DNA of 41,398 nucleotides. Origin: an uncultured Dorea sp. GTDB taxonomy: Bacteria; Bacillota; Clostridia; Lachnospirales; Lachnospiraceae. This document shows, piece after piece, positions 32,606 through 41,398 of this stretch. Position 1 is the stretch's first letter, and each line of letters begins with the position of its first letter. Position numbers and translations under genes: made by a program. The notes below the pieces were generated by a model. That model was not told the DNA's origin, did not search any database, and worked only from the letters and a program-made list of their open reading frames with translations. The stretch lies in the NCBI GenBank assembly GCA_934295165.1, contig CAKRAT010000014.1, forward strand, positions 1 through 41,398. Reading direction: 5' to 3'.

Positions 32606-33175
32606 ATGGATCAGGTATTTTATGATGCGGTCGGTAATAATCCGATCATTGCAGCGGTAAAGAACATGGAAGATATAGAAATAAGTTGTGCGATAGAAGA
32701 AGTACAGGTGATTTTCATATTGTTTGGAGATGTCTGTTCGATAGACAGAATCGTAAAACAGGTGAAAGATGCAGGAAAGGTTGCAATGGTTCACGTAGAT
32801 CTGATCAGCGGACTGAGTCCGAAAGAGGTCTCGGTGGAATATCTGAAAGAACATACGGAAGCAGACGGTATCATATCGACAAAACCATCGCTGATCAAGA
32901 AAGCAAGAGAACTTGGAATGTATACAGTTTTAAGATATTTTCTGCTGGATTCCATGGCGTTTGAGAATATCAGACAGCAACAGCATATGGTAAGACCGGA
33001 TTTTATAGAAGTGCTTCCGGGTGTGATGCCAAGGGTAATCGAAAGAATCTGCGGTTCAGTGAAGACACCAATCATAGCCGGAGGACTGATCACAGACAAA
33101 GAAGATGTGATGGCTGCATTATCGGCCGGAGCAATTGCAGTATCATCGACCAATCATCAGGTATGGAAGATGTAA
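32606..33175 (+). CDS. glpP: Glycerol-3-phosphate-responsive antiterminator GlpP
   Basis: This protein of about 189 residues is an RNA-binding antiterminator with a TIM-barrel-like fold. Family stretches include NPIIAAVKN near the start, VHVDLISGLSP, DGIISTKPSLIKKARELGM, EVLPGVMPRVI and TPIIAGGLI. Bound to glycerol 3-phosphate, it lets RNA polymerase read through leader terminators of glp genes. I chose ATG 32606 (MDQVFYDAVG) because GAGG stands 9 nt upstream; ATG 32570 would add 12 residues without a ribosome site. It is the first gene after the leader terminator and lies 113 nt before glpK. Confidence 0.9.
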   Translation: MDQVFYDAVGNNPIIAAVKNMEDIEISCAIEEVQVIFILFGDVCSIDRIVKQVKDAGKVAMVHVDLISGLSPKEVSVEYLKEHTEADGIISTKPSLIKKARELGMYTVLRYFLLDSMAFENIRQQQHMVRPDFIEVLPGVMPRVIERICGSVKTPIIAGGLITDKEDVMAALSAGAIAVSSTNHQVWKM

Positions 33176-33203
33176 TAACTGCATATGATGACACAGAATA
33201 TTT

Positions 33204-33224
33204 AATTGCTTTTGGGGAGCAATT
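33204..33224 (+). other. Small hairpin between glpP and glpK
   Basis: A perfect 7-bp stem, AATTGCT (33204-33210) with AGCAATT (33218-33224), has a TTTGGGG loop and no T run. It may be an mRNA processing or stability element. Confidence 0.5.
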
Positions 33225-33264
33225 CAAATAGAACGCATGCGAAAAAGTAACCAGTAAAAAGTAA

Positions 33265-34785
<1,521 letters not shown>

Positions 34786-34824
34786 AAATTGAATAAATTA
34801 AGATAGAAAAAGGGGGAATTTTCT

Positions 34825-35535
34825 ATGTTACCTTATATTGCTGAATTCTTGGGGACAATGATACTGATTATTCTTGGAGACGGAGTGGTTGCGAATGTGA
34901 ACCTGAACAAATCCGGAATGAAAGGCGGGGGAACGGTTCAGATCACCATCGCCTGGGGACTTGCAGTTATGGTACCGGCCTGCATATTTGGGGCTGCATC
35001 CGGTGCCTCCTTTAACCCGGCATTGACACTGGCGCTTGCAATCGATGGAAGCTTTGCGTGGTCTATGGTTCCTGGATACATTGTGGCACAGTTTGCAGGT
35101 GCATTCGTAGGTGCAGCAGTTGTATATCTTCTGTTCAAAGGACAGTTTGATGCAACGGAAGATCAGGGAACGAAACTTGGAGTGTTCTGTACAGGTCCTT
35201 CAATTCCAAATCTTGGACTGAACATCTTCAGTGAAGCAGTTGGAACATTCATACTTGTATTTGCAATCAAGGGAATGGCAAATGTGCCGGAGCTCACAGA
35301 CGGACTTGGCAAATTTATCGTATTCGGAATCATCGTTTCTATTGGTATGTCACTCGGTGGTCTGACAGGATATGCGATTAATCCGGCAAGAGATCTTGGT
35401 CCGCGTCTGGCGCATGCAGTACTTCCGATCAAGGGAAAAGGAAGCTCAAACTGGGGTTATGGTGTCGTAACTTTAGTAGGACCGGTAATCGGAGCTGTCG
35501 CTGCGGTATTGCTTTTTGGTGCGATTCCGTGGTAG
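34825..35535 (+). CDS. glpF: Glycerol uptake facilitator (aquaglyceroporin)
   Basis: This 236-residue membrane channel has six segments and both pore NPA boxes, N64-P-A (SFNPALTLAL) and N186-P-A (AINPARDLGPR). The aspartate after the second box (NPARD) marks the glycerol-passing branch rather than a water-only aquaporin. GGGGG lies before the ATG as the ribosome site. Glycerol entering here is trapped by GlpK. A strong terminator follows, separating it from the dehydrogenase genes. Confidence 0.95.
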   Translation: MLPYIAEFLGTMILIILGDGVVANVNLNKSGMKGGGTVQITIAWGLAVMVPACIFGAASGASFNPALTLALAIDGSFAWSMVPGYIVAQFAGAFVGAAVVYLLFKGQFDATEDQGTKLGVFCTGPSIPNLGLNIFSEAVGTFILVFAIKGMANVPELTDGLGKFIVFGIIVSIGMSLGGLTGYAINPARDLGPRLAHAVLPIKGKGSSNWGYGVVTLVGPVIGAVAAVLLFGAIPW

Positions 35536-35573
35536 AATAACAAAAGGAAATAGAATAAGAGGCGTGAGAGAAG

Positions 35574-35630
35574 AGAGCCTGACAGGATAACCGCATATTC
35601 GTGATGCGTTTACTTGTCAGGCTCTTTTTT
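35574..35630 (+). terminator. Terminator between glpF and the dehydrogenase genes
   Basis: AGAGCCTGACA (35574-35584) pairs perfectly with TGTCAGGCTCT (35615-35625), and six T residues follow. It may be a second GlpP-controlled site, because the dehydrogenase genes behind it have no clear promoter of their own. Confidence 0.88.
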
Positions 35631-35711
35631 CAAAAGCAGTAACGTTTTTTGAAAGAAAATGTCAGTGAAAATTTCTAAAAAGATATGAAGTAGATAAGGA
35701 GAGATGAAAAC

Positions 35712-37148
35712 ATGTATGATGTAATAATCATCGGAAGCGGAGTCTCAGGCTCGGCGGCCGCAAGGGAGTTATCCCGCTATAAAGCAAAAATCTGTGTATT
35801 AGAAAAAGAAGAAGACGTCTGCTGTGGAACGTCAAAAGCTAACAGTGGAATTGTGCATGCCGGATATGATGCAAAAGAAGGATCACTGATGGCGAAATTA
35901 AATGTCCGCGGAAATGCAATGATGGAACAATTATCGAAAGATCTGGATTTTCCATTCAAAAGAATCGGTTCGTTGGTGATCTGTCTGAGAGAAGAGGACA
36001 TGGACAAATTACGGGCATTATATGACAGAGGCGTGGCAAATGGCGTGCCGGGACTTCAGATCCTGAGCAGAGAAGAAGTACTCAAAATGGAGCCGAATAT
36101 TGTAGATAACGTATATGCGGCACTTTACGCACCATCAGCCGGAATCGTATGTCCATTCGGATTGAATATTGCGATGGCAGAGAATGCCTGTGAAAATGGC
36201 GTGGAATTTAAGTTTGATACAGAAGTGCAGAAGCTGAAAAAAGTAGATGATATCTGGGAAGTCCACACAAATCAGGGTGTGTTCAGGACAAAATATGTGG
36301 TGAATGCAGCCGGTGTGTATGCGGATACATTTCATAATATGGTCAGTGAAAAGAAGATTCATATTACACCGAGAAGAGGAGATTATTGTCTGTTAGATAA
36401 GACCGCAGGAGCGCATGTAGACAAGACAATCTTTGCCCTGCCAAATGAATTCGGAAAGGGAATTCTGGTCACACCGACTGCACACGGGAATCTGCTCCTT
36501 GGACCGACGGCAATTGATATCGAAGAAAAAGAAGGAACGAATACGACGAGAGAAGGTCTGGACCAGGTGCTGACAAAAGCGGGACAGAATGTAAAAGACA
36601 TTCCGATGCGTCAGGTGATCACCTCATTTGCAGGACTTCGCGCACATGAAGACGGACATGAATTTATCATAGAAGAAGTAGAAGATGCGAAAGGATTCAT
36701 TGACTGTGCAGGCATTGAATCTCCGGGACTTACCAGCAGTCCTGCGATTGGAGCGATGGTTGCAGATATACTGAAAGAGAAACTGGATCTGGAAGAAAAA
36801 GAACATTTTATCGCAACCAGAAAAGGAATCCTGGATCCAAACACTCTGAGTAAAGAAGAAAGAGTGAAATTAATCAAAGAGAAACCGGCATACGGTAATA
36901 TTATCTGCCGCTGTGAGATGATCACGGAAGGTGAGATTATCGATGCAATCCATAGACCACTCGGAGCAAAGTCGTTAGACGGCGTAAAACGCAGAACCAG
37001 AGCAGGTATGGGACGGTGCCAGGCCGGTTTCTGTTCCCCTAGAACGATGGAGATTCTCGCAAGAGAACTGGATGTTCCGATGTCAGAGATTACGAAATCT
37101 GGCGGGAAATCGAAGATTATTACAGGCGTGAATAAGGAGGATATCTGA
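35712..37148 (+). CDS. Glycerol-3-phosphate dehydrogenase, FAD subunit with BFD [2Fe-2S] domain (GlpA-like)
   Basis: This 478-residue flavoprotein oxidises glycerol 3-phosphate to dihydroxyacetone phosphate. The FAD-binding start VIIIGSGVSGSAAARELS leads a DAO-type domain (about 1-365). The C-terminal BFD-like domain carries four cluster cysteines, C399 and C401 (CRCE) and C436 and C441 (CQAGFC). This matches the anaerobic GlpA layout. AAGGAG precedes the ATG at 35712. The second FAD subunit begins 2 nt after its stop. An L-2-hydroxyglutarate oxidase-like activity would be the alternative reading, but the glp context favours the dehydrogenase. Confidence 0.88.
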   Translation: MYDVIIIGSGVSGSAAARELSRYKAKICVLEKEEDVCCGTSKANSGIVHAGYDAKEGSLMAKLNVRGNAMMEQLSKDLDFPFKRIGSLVICLREEDMDKLRALYDRGVANGVPGLQILSREEVLKMEPNIVDNVYAALYAPSAGIVCPFGLNIAMAENACENGVEFKFDTEVQKLKKVDDIWEVHTNQGVFRTKYVVNAAGVYADTFHNMVSEKKIHITPRRGDYCLLDKTAGAHVDKTIFALPNEFGKGILVTPTAHGNLLLGPTAIDIEEKEGTNTTREGLDQVLTKAGQNVKDIPMRQVITSFAGLRAHEDGHEFIIEEVEDAKGFIDCAGIESPGLTSSPAIGAMVADILKEKLDLEEKEHFIATRKGILDPNTLSKEERVKLIKEKPAYGNIICRCEMITEGEIIDAIHRPLGAKSLDGVKRRTRAGMGRCQAGFCSPRTMEILARELDVPMSEITKSGGKSKIITGVNKEDI

Positions 37149-37150
37149 TC

Positions 37151-38461
37151 ATGAAAAAATACGATATTGTAATCATCGGCGGCGGCCCGGCAGGACTTGC
37201 GGCAGCTGTTTCGGCAAGGGAGAACGGAATTCAGGATATCCTGATCCTGGAAAGAGATAGAGAACTGGGAGGAATCCTGAATCAGTGTATTCATAATGGT
37301 TTTGGCCTTCATACATTCAAAGAAGAACTGACCGGACCGGAATATGCAGGAAGATTTATTGAACAGGTGAAGGATCTGAATATAGAATATAAGTTAAATA
37401 CTATGGTTATGGATATCAGTTCAGATAAAATCGTAACAGCGATGAACCGTGAAGAAGGATTATTCGAAATTCAGGCAGGCGCAGTAATCCTGGCCATGGG
37501 ATGCCGCGAGCGTTCCAGAGGTGCACTGAACATTCCGGGTTACCGTCCGGCGGGAATCTATTCCGCAGGAACAGCACAGCGTCTGGTTAATATGGAAGGT
37601 TATATGCCGGGAAGAGAAGTTGTGATCTTAGGTTCCGGCGATATCGGGCTGATCATGGCAAGACGTATGACACTGGAAGGTGCGAAGGTTAAAGTTGTGG
37701 CAGAACTGATGCCATATTCCGGAGGATTAAAACGTAATATCGTGCAGTGCCTGAATGATTACGATATTCCATTGAAATTGAGCCACACGGTTGTGGACAT
37801 TAAAGGAAAAGAAAGAGTCGAAGGAATCACACTGGCAGAGGTGGACAGTAAAGGAAAGCCAATTCCCGGAACGGAAGAAGAATACACCTGTGATACATTA
37901 TTACTTTCCTGCGGACTGATCCCGGAAAATGAGATTTCCAGAGGTATGGGTGTAGATATGAATCCGGTGACTTCAGGACCGAAGGTCAATGAAAGTCTCG
38001 AGACGAATATCGAAGGCGTATTCGCCTGTGGAAATGTACTGCATGTACATGATCTGGTGGATTTTGTATCGGAAGAAGCGAAGACTGCCGGAAGAAATGC
38101 AGCTGGATATGTGAAGAGCTTACGGGCATCAGGTAATGAGAATGTGGACAATAAGATAGAAATGAAAACAAATCTGGATGAAGCACATCATATCGAATTG
38201 AATCCGGTTGAAGGTGTTCGCTACACGGTTCCAAGCACCATCAATCCGGCACACATGGATGAAAACCTTACGGTACGTTTCCGTGTAGGTGGCGTCTACA
38301 AGAACTGCTATGTCAGTGCATATTTTGATGAAGAGCGTGTGATTCATAAGAAGCGTCCGGTTGTTGCACCGGGAGAGATGGAGCAGATCAAGCTTACAAA
38401 AGAACAGCTTATGAAGTATCCGGACCTGAAGACCATTACAGTAAAGATAGAGGAGGCGTAA
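37151..38461 (+). CDS. FAD/NAD(P)-dependent oxidoreductase, partner subunit (GlpB-like role)
   Basis: This 436-residue protein is of the pyridine nucleotide-disulfide oxidoreductase type. The FAD loop is DIVIIGGGPAGLAAAV at the start, and a second nucleotide loop REVVILGSGDIGLIMARRM lies near residues 155-173. The family stretch MGCRERSRGALNIPGYRPAG and a closing FAD motif (GVFACGNVLHVHD) are present. It probably passes electrons from the GlpA-like subunit to an acceptor such as NAD or a quinone. AAGGAGG (37134-37140) lies inside the end of the upstream gene. DUF1667 follows 3 nt downstream, completing the usual Firmicute trio. Confidence 0.88.
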   Translation: MKKYDIVIIGGGPAGLAAAVSARENGIQDILILERDRELGGILNQCIHNGFGLHTFKEELTGPEYAGRFIEQVKDLNIEYKLNTMVMDISSDKIVTAMNREEGLFEIQAGAVILAMGCRERSRGALNIPGYRPAGIYSAGTAQRLVNMEGYMPGREVVILGSGDIGLIMARRMTLEGAKVKVVAELMPYSGGLKRNIVQCLNDYDIPLKLSHTVVDIKGKERVEGITLAEVDSKGKPIPGTEEEYTCDTLLLSCGLIPENEISRGMGVDMNPVTSGPKVNESLETNIEGVFACGNVLHVHDLVDFVSEEAKTAGRNAAGYVKSLRASGNENVDNKIEMKTNLDEAHHIELNPVEGVRYTVPSTINPAHMDENLTVRFRVGGVYKNCYVSAYFDEERVIHKKRPVVAPGEMEQIKLTKEQLMKYPDLKTITVKIEEA

Positions 38462-38464
38462 AGG

Positions 38465-38839
38465 ATGGGAACAGTAACAACAAGAGAACTGATATGTATC
38501 GGCTGTCCGATGGGCTGCCCTCTGACCGTGACAATGGAAGCCGGTGAAGTGATCAGTGTAACAGGAAATACGTGTAAACGTGGAGATATCTATGCAAGAA
38601 AAGAAGTGACGAATCCGACCAGAATTGTAACTTCCACGGTAAGAGTATCCGGAGGAGATGCGGATATGGTATCAGTGAAGACAAAAGAGGATATTCCAAA
38701 GGGCAAGATCTTCGCATGTGTGAAAGCATTGAAAATAGTAGAAGTACCGGCACCGGTGCATATCGGAGATGTGCTGGTAAAGGATGTGGCCGGTACCGGT
38801 GTGGATATCGTGGCGACGAAGAATGTAAAGTCTGCATAA
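38465..38839 (+). CDS. DUF1667 iron-sulfur-type small subunit
   Basis: This 124-residue protein has four cysteines near the N-terminus (C11, C14, C18 in CIGCPMGC, and C37 in NTCKRG). The spacing resembles the [4Fe-4S] entry domain of molybdopterin enzymes. DUF1667 proteins nearly always sit beside the two FAD subunits found upstream and are taken to carry electrons in that complex; this is genomic inference, not shown biochemically as far as I know. GGAGG in the end of the preceding gene is the ribosome site. It is the last gene of the glycerol operon. Confidence 0.88.
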   Translation: MGTVTTRELICIGCPMGCPLTVTMEAGEVISVTGNTCKRGDIYARKEVTNPTRIVTSTVRVSGGDADMVSVKTKEDIPKGKIFACVKALKIVEVPAPVHIGDVLVKDVAGTGVDIVATKNVKSA

Positions 38840-38866
38840 AAGAAATGCACGAAGTATGTGAAAATT

Positions 38867-38875
38867 TGCTATAAT
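38867..38875 (+). promoter_or_regulatory. Extended -10 promoter of the transglutaminase-like gene
   Basis: TGCTATAAT is an extended -10 with a perfect TATAAT (38870-38875). No good -35 is seen. The gene starts 47 nt later. Confidence 0.5.
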
Positions 38876-38922
38876 GGTTTCAGATTTGAAAAACAGAAAT
38901 GCAATGAGACGGAGAGATAATC

Positions 38923-39972
38923 GTGGAACCATATTACTACAGCAAGATGAACAAAGTACAACAGGCAGCCTATCATGCCATTCGGCAGGGCCTGCTTGAA
39001 ATTTCAGATTCTATACAGATACCGGGAATGGAGCCGGAGGAACTTTATAATGTGTTCTTCCGGCTGCGCCTGGATCATCCGGAAATCTTCTGGGCAACCG
39101 GATATAAGTACAAATATTATCCTGATTCGCCCAATTTCATCTTTATCCCGGAATATTTATTTGATAAAAATAAAATAAAAGAACATCAGAAAGCATTGAA
39201 ATCCAGAGTAGAAAAACTCGTAAGGTCGGTAAAAGACAAATCCGAATGGGAAAAGGAAAAATACGTGCATGATTTCATCTGTGAAAATGTACATTATGAT
39301 AAGTTGAAAAAGCCATATTCTCACGAAATCATCGGACCGCTCGGACAGGGCGTCGGTGTCTGTGAGGGGATTGCAAAATCGGTGAAAGTGCTGTGCGATG
39401 CACTCGGAATCTGGTGTATGATCGCAGTCTGCGGTAACAATCCGGAGAAAGGGATCAAATACCGTCATACCTGGAACATCGTAAGAATTGGCGGTAAGTA
39501 TTATCATCTGGATGCGACATTTGATAATACGCTTGGAAACGGAGAGAAGATGCGTGGAAAACAGGAAAAAAGAGAGATCCGTTATGACTATTTCAATCTG
39601 GATGATAAGAGCATTTTCAGAGATCATGAGCCGCTGATTGCTCCGGCTCCAAAATGCGAAGATGGAGATCATTTCTACTATAAAGAAAAGAAACTGTCGT
39701 TTACAAAGACGGAGGATGTATACAAAAGAGCGTTACAGACCGCAAAAAAAGGAAAAGTTTTCACTTTCCATTGGAGAGGCGGCTATCTGACCAGAGCGGT
39801 TCTGGAAGAACTGTTGGATCTGATCCAGAAAGCCGGAAAAGAGAAGCAGAAGAGTGCAAGAATCAGCCTGAACTGGCCGCAGGCAGTGCTGCGTTTTGAT
39901 TATGTGGAAGAGCACGGAGAAGCAGAGCCGGAGGTTGTGGTAGAAGAGGCGAATGAAGGAGAAAAAGAATAG
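38923..39972 (+). CDS. Transglutaminase-like domain protein
   Basis: This 349-residue protein carries the papain-like transglutaminase core with C147 (GVCEGIAKS), H182 (YRHTWNIV) and D197 (YHLDATFD). Bacterial members are usually proteases or peptidoglycan-linked hydrolases rather than true transglutaminases. No signal peptide or membrane segment is visible, so it should act in the cytoplasm. The start is GTG 38923 with GGAGAG at 38911-38916. The next gene's GTG shares one base with this TAG, so the two products are translationally coupled and probably work together. The C-terminal tail is acidic. Confidence 0.82.
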   Translation: MEPYYYSKMNKVQQAAYHAIRQGLLEISDSIQIPGMEPEELYNVFFRLRLDHPEIFWATGYKYKYYPDSPNFIFIPEYLFDKNKIKEHQKALKSRVEKLVRSVKDKSEWEKEKYVHDFICENVHYDKLKKPYSHEIIGPLGQGVGVCEGIAKSVKVLCDALGIWCMIAVCGNNPEKGIKYRHTWNIVRIGGKYYHLDATFDNTLGNGEKMRGKQEKREIRYDYFNLDDKSIFRDHEPLIAPAPKCEDGDHFYYKEKKLSFTKTEDVYKRALQTAKKGKVFTFHWRGGYLTRAVLEELLDLIQKAGKEKQKSARISLNWPQAVLRFDYVEEHGEAEPEVVVEEANEGEKE

Positions 39973-40916
39973 TGGATGCATTTGTAATGTTGCAGGAACT
40001 TCTGGAACAGGAGCAGTTTGAACTGATTATTTCGGAGCAATCGGATATCCGTCTGGTATATCTGATGAATGATGCTGTGGAAAGCTTCCTGGTATTTCAT
40101 AATGCCAGAATGACGGGGGAATACAGACCGGACTATGAAGGAGAAATATTGGCCTCAATGAGTTATGATGACACGGAGTATATTCTCGTGGTTCATCAGG
40201 GGGATTCTGTTGTTACAATATTTTTCGAGGATCTGCTGACGGATGTGCACTTATATGATTATGGTGAGATCGGACATTTCTGGGTGAAAGACTATGAATA
40301 TCTGAGACAACTGGAATATCGGCTGGCGATCATGAGGGACAAATATGACTATCTGGGAGAGGAATATTGTACGCCGGAGGAACAAAAACTTGCGATGCTG
40401 GTAGATTTTCCGCCACTTAATTACTGCTGTTATCCTGCAGTGCCGGAAAAATATATTGTTCCAAGGGTAGATCCGTGGGTGCCGGCAGAGGAGGCAATTG
40501 CGGTAATGGAAGAACTGGCCGAAGAGGCGGATGATAAAGGACTGTGGAAGATATTGCAAACCTACCGGGAACATCCAAAACCATCTATTGCAAAGAAAAT
40601 TGCAGCAATGCTTCACCGGAATGGACATGCAAAGGTGGTGGATCTGCTGGATGAAAGATTGAAAAAAACAGTGTCAGGATATGAAAAGCGTTCATTTGGA
40701 GAAGCGGTGGATGTTCGGTGTCAGCAACTGCAGCACAAGGTAGAAGAACGACAGAAGCAGTTACAAAAAGAAGGAAAAGAATCCGTCATATTACGGGAAG
40801 AGCCATTCGAGATTGCCCAAGACAGTATCGGCTATCAGCTTCATCTGATGATATGGGAAAAAGGAATCCTGAACCGGAGAGTGAAAATAGAGAGTTATCC
40901 ATTAGAAAAAGAATAG
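39972..40916 (+). CDS. Uncharacterised protein coupled to the transglutaminase-like gene
   Basis: I cannot place this 314-residue protein with confidence; it may be a DUF3878-type protein. It is acidic and soluble, without signal peptide or membrane segments. The N-terminal half is predicted mixed alpha/beta (IISEQSDIRLVYLMN, TEYILVVHQGDSVVTIFF). A helical part from about 165 includes EEAIAVMEELAEEADDKG, and a charged helix near 250-275 is a likely coiled coil. The start is GTG 39972, overlapping the previous stop as TAGTG, with AAGGAG at 39956-39961. An ATG at 39987 would shorten it by five residues. Confidence 0.7.
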   Translation: MDAFVMLQELLEQEQFELIISEQSDIRLVYLMNDAVESFLVFHNARMTGEYRPDYEGEILASMSYDDTEYILVVHQGDSVVTIFFEDLLTDVHLYDYGEIGHFWVKDYEYLRQLEYRLAIMRDKYDYLGEEYCTPEEQKLAMLVDFPPLNYCCYPAVPEKYIVPRVDPWVPAEEAIAVMEELAEEADDKGLWKILQTYREHPKPSIAKKIAAMLHRNGHAKVVDLLDERLKKTVSGYEKRSFGEAVDVRCQQLQHKVEERQKQLQKEGKESVILREEPFEIAQDSIGYQLHLMIWEKGILNRRVKIESYPLEKE

Positions 40917-40956
40917 AAGTATAGCAGCTTCATATGAACACATGACAATTAAAAAT

Positions 40957-40977
40957 GGGCATCCACACCGGATGCCC
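40957..40977 (+). terminator. Hairpin after the transglutaminase unit
   Basis: GGGCATCC (40957-40964) pairs perfectly with GGATGCCC (40970-40977) over a 5-nt loop. No T run follows on the plus strand, so it may be a weak terminator or an mRNA 3' end. Confidence 0.5.
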
Positions 40978-40992
40978 GAAAGGAAAAAAGTT

Positions 40993-41061
40993 ATGAAAAA
41001 GAAAAATGATATATATAAACTCGGTTGTTGTTTTTTATTGAATAACCGAAGGATTTTTTAG
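40993..41061 (+). CDS. Possible 22-codon small peptide
   Basis: ATG 40993 follows AGGAAA and opens MKKKNDIYKLGCCFLLNNRRIF. The end of the frame overlaps a hairpin, CGGTTGTT (41022-41029) with AATAACCG (41041-41048), followed by six T residues. It may be an attenuator-type leader or chance. Confidence 0.2.
   Translation: MKKKNDIYKLGCCFLLNNRRIF
41022..41059 (+). terminator. Weak intrinsic terminator
   Basis: An 8-bp stem with one G-T pair (41022-41029 with 41041-41048) is followed by GAAGGA and six T residues. Confidence 0.4.
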
Positions 41062-41140
41062 GCGAAGCCAGACCAGATAAAAGCTGATTCATATTTCTGA
41101 TACCTGAGTGACTTCTTTGTTGTTGATGATTATATAATAC

Positions 41141-41350
41141 ATGGCAAATGTTTCCAATTTGTGTTATGGGCCTAAAGAAAATATGAAAAATCTTAAGATA
41201 ATCTGTAGGAAATGTGAAGTTGGCAATAAAATGGAAGATAAGAATAAAACAGTGGATTATATTGTAAAATTCTTTACAAATATATATACTTATATTGACA
41301 ACCAGAGCAAACTGGAAAGCAATGATGGAGGTGAAGGGAAATATGTGTGA
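41141..41350 (+). pseudogene. Probable remnant of a PD-(D/E)XK nuclease-family transposase (Rpn-like)
   Basis: The frame holds KIICRKCEVGNKMEDKNK and then VKFFTNIYTYIDNQSKLESN, with a stop at GEGKYV. The next frame starts at once with MCDALRELMEDEF. In intact Rpn-like proteins of Lachnospiraceae, as far as I recall, a stretch like the latter belongs to the C-terminal helical tail. No nuclease core is seen in the 200 nt upstream, so this looks like a decayed 3' part. Identification is tentative. Confidence 0.35.
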
Positions 41351-41398
41351 TGCATTAAGAGAATTAATGGAGGATGAATTTAAGGAATTTGAACAACA
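41343..41398 (+). CDS. Start of a gene running off the right edge
   Basis: ATG 41343 follows GGAGGTGAAGGG and reads MCDALRELMEDEFKEFEQ to the window end. The wording is typical of the helical tail of Rpn-like nuclease/transposase proteins, so it may be a separated C-terminal piece rather than an intact gene. Confidence 0.4.
   Translation, partial: MCDALRELMEDEFKEFEQ

Overview
The window looks like chromosome of a gut Clostridium-type Firmicute, most likely a Lachnospiraceae member of the Dorea / Mediterraneibacter / Coprococcus kind. The grounds are AGGAGG ribosome sites, TTGACA/TATAAT promoters, moderate-to-low GC, a BFD-domain glycerol-3-phosphate dehydrogenase with a DUF1667 partner, a CGAxxG redox protein, AAA-like ATPase and M56 peptidase genes, and a fused trehalose PTS permease. 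The genus assignment is inference.

Layout. 1-68: start of an IS607-like recombinase running off the left edge. 210-4023: trehalose operon (treB, treA) behind a promoter with three palindromic operators; no repressor gene is in view. 4024-4675: a large structured noncoding element. 4668-7743: a SAM methyltransferase, a SpoU-type RNA methylase, an EAL-domain fragment and thrH. 7735-8310: a second copy of the structured element, inverted. 8311-12919: sulP, then mgtE behind a leader of about 345 nt, then a LysR regulator. 13165-17028: CGAxxG redox protein, TDT transporter, AAA-like ATPase and G3E GTPase. 17057-18858 (minus strand): a blaI / M56 peptidase / small secreted protein operon. 19053-32234: a 2866-residue secreted RHS/YD-repeat protein followed by an array of related membrane-protein genes, one frameshifted and one truncated. 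32420-38839: glycerol regulon (glpP, glpK, glpF, two FAD dehydrogenase subunits, DUF1667). 38923-40916: transglutaminase-like protein and an unknown partner. 40917-41398: hairpins and what looks like a decayed nuclease/transposase gene.

The standout signal is the pair of intergenic elements (about 650 and 575 nt). Each fills a convergent gap directly after a gene on its own strand (treA, sulP) and ends over the stop codon of the facing gene. Each folds into two giant hairpins joined by a linker with its own small hairpin. The copies keep bulge, apex and linker sequences while several stem pairs differ between copies yet remain perfectly paired, which is the signature of a selected structure. 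I do not recognise it as a named RNA or repeat.

The metabolic logic is ordinary: uptake and phosphorylation of trehalose and glycerol feed glycolysis, with glycerol 3-phosphate oxidised by the FAD/BFD/DUF1667 complex under GlpP antitermination control. The RHS locus is accessory DNA showing duplication, truncation and frameshift.
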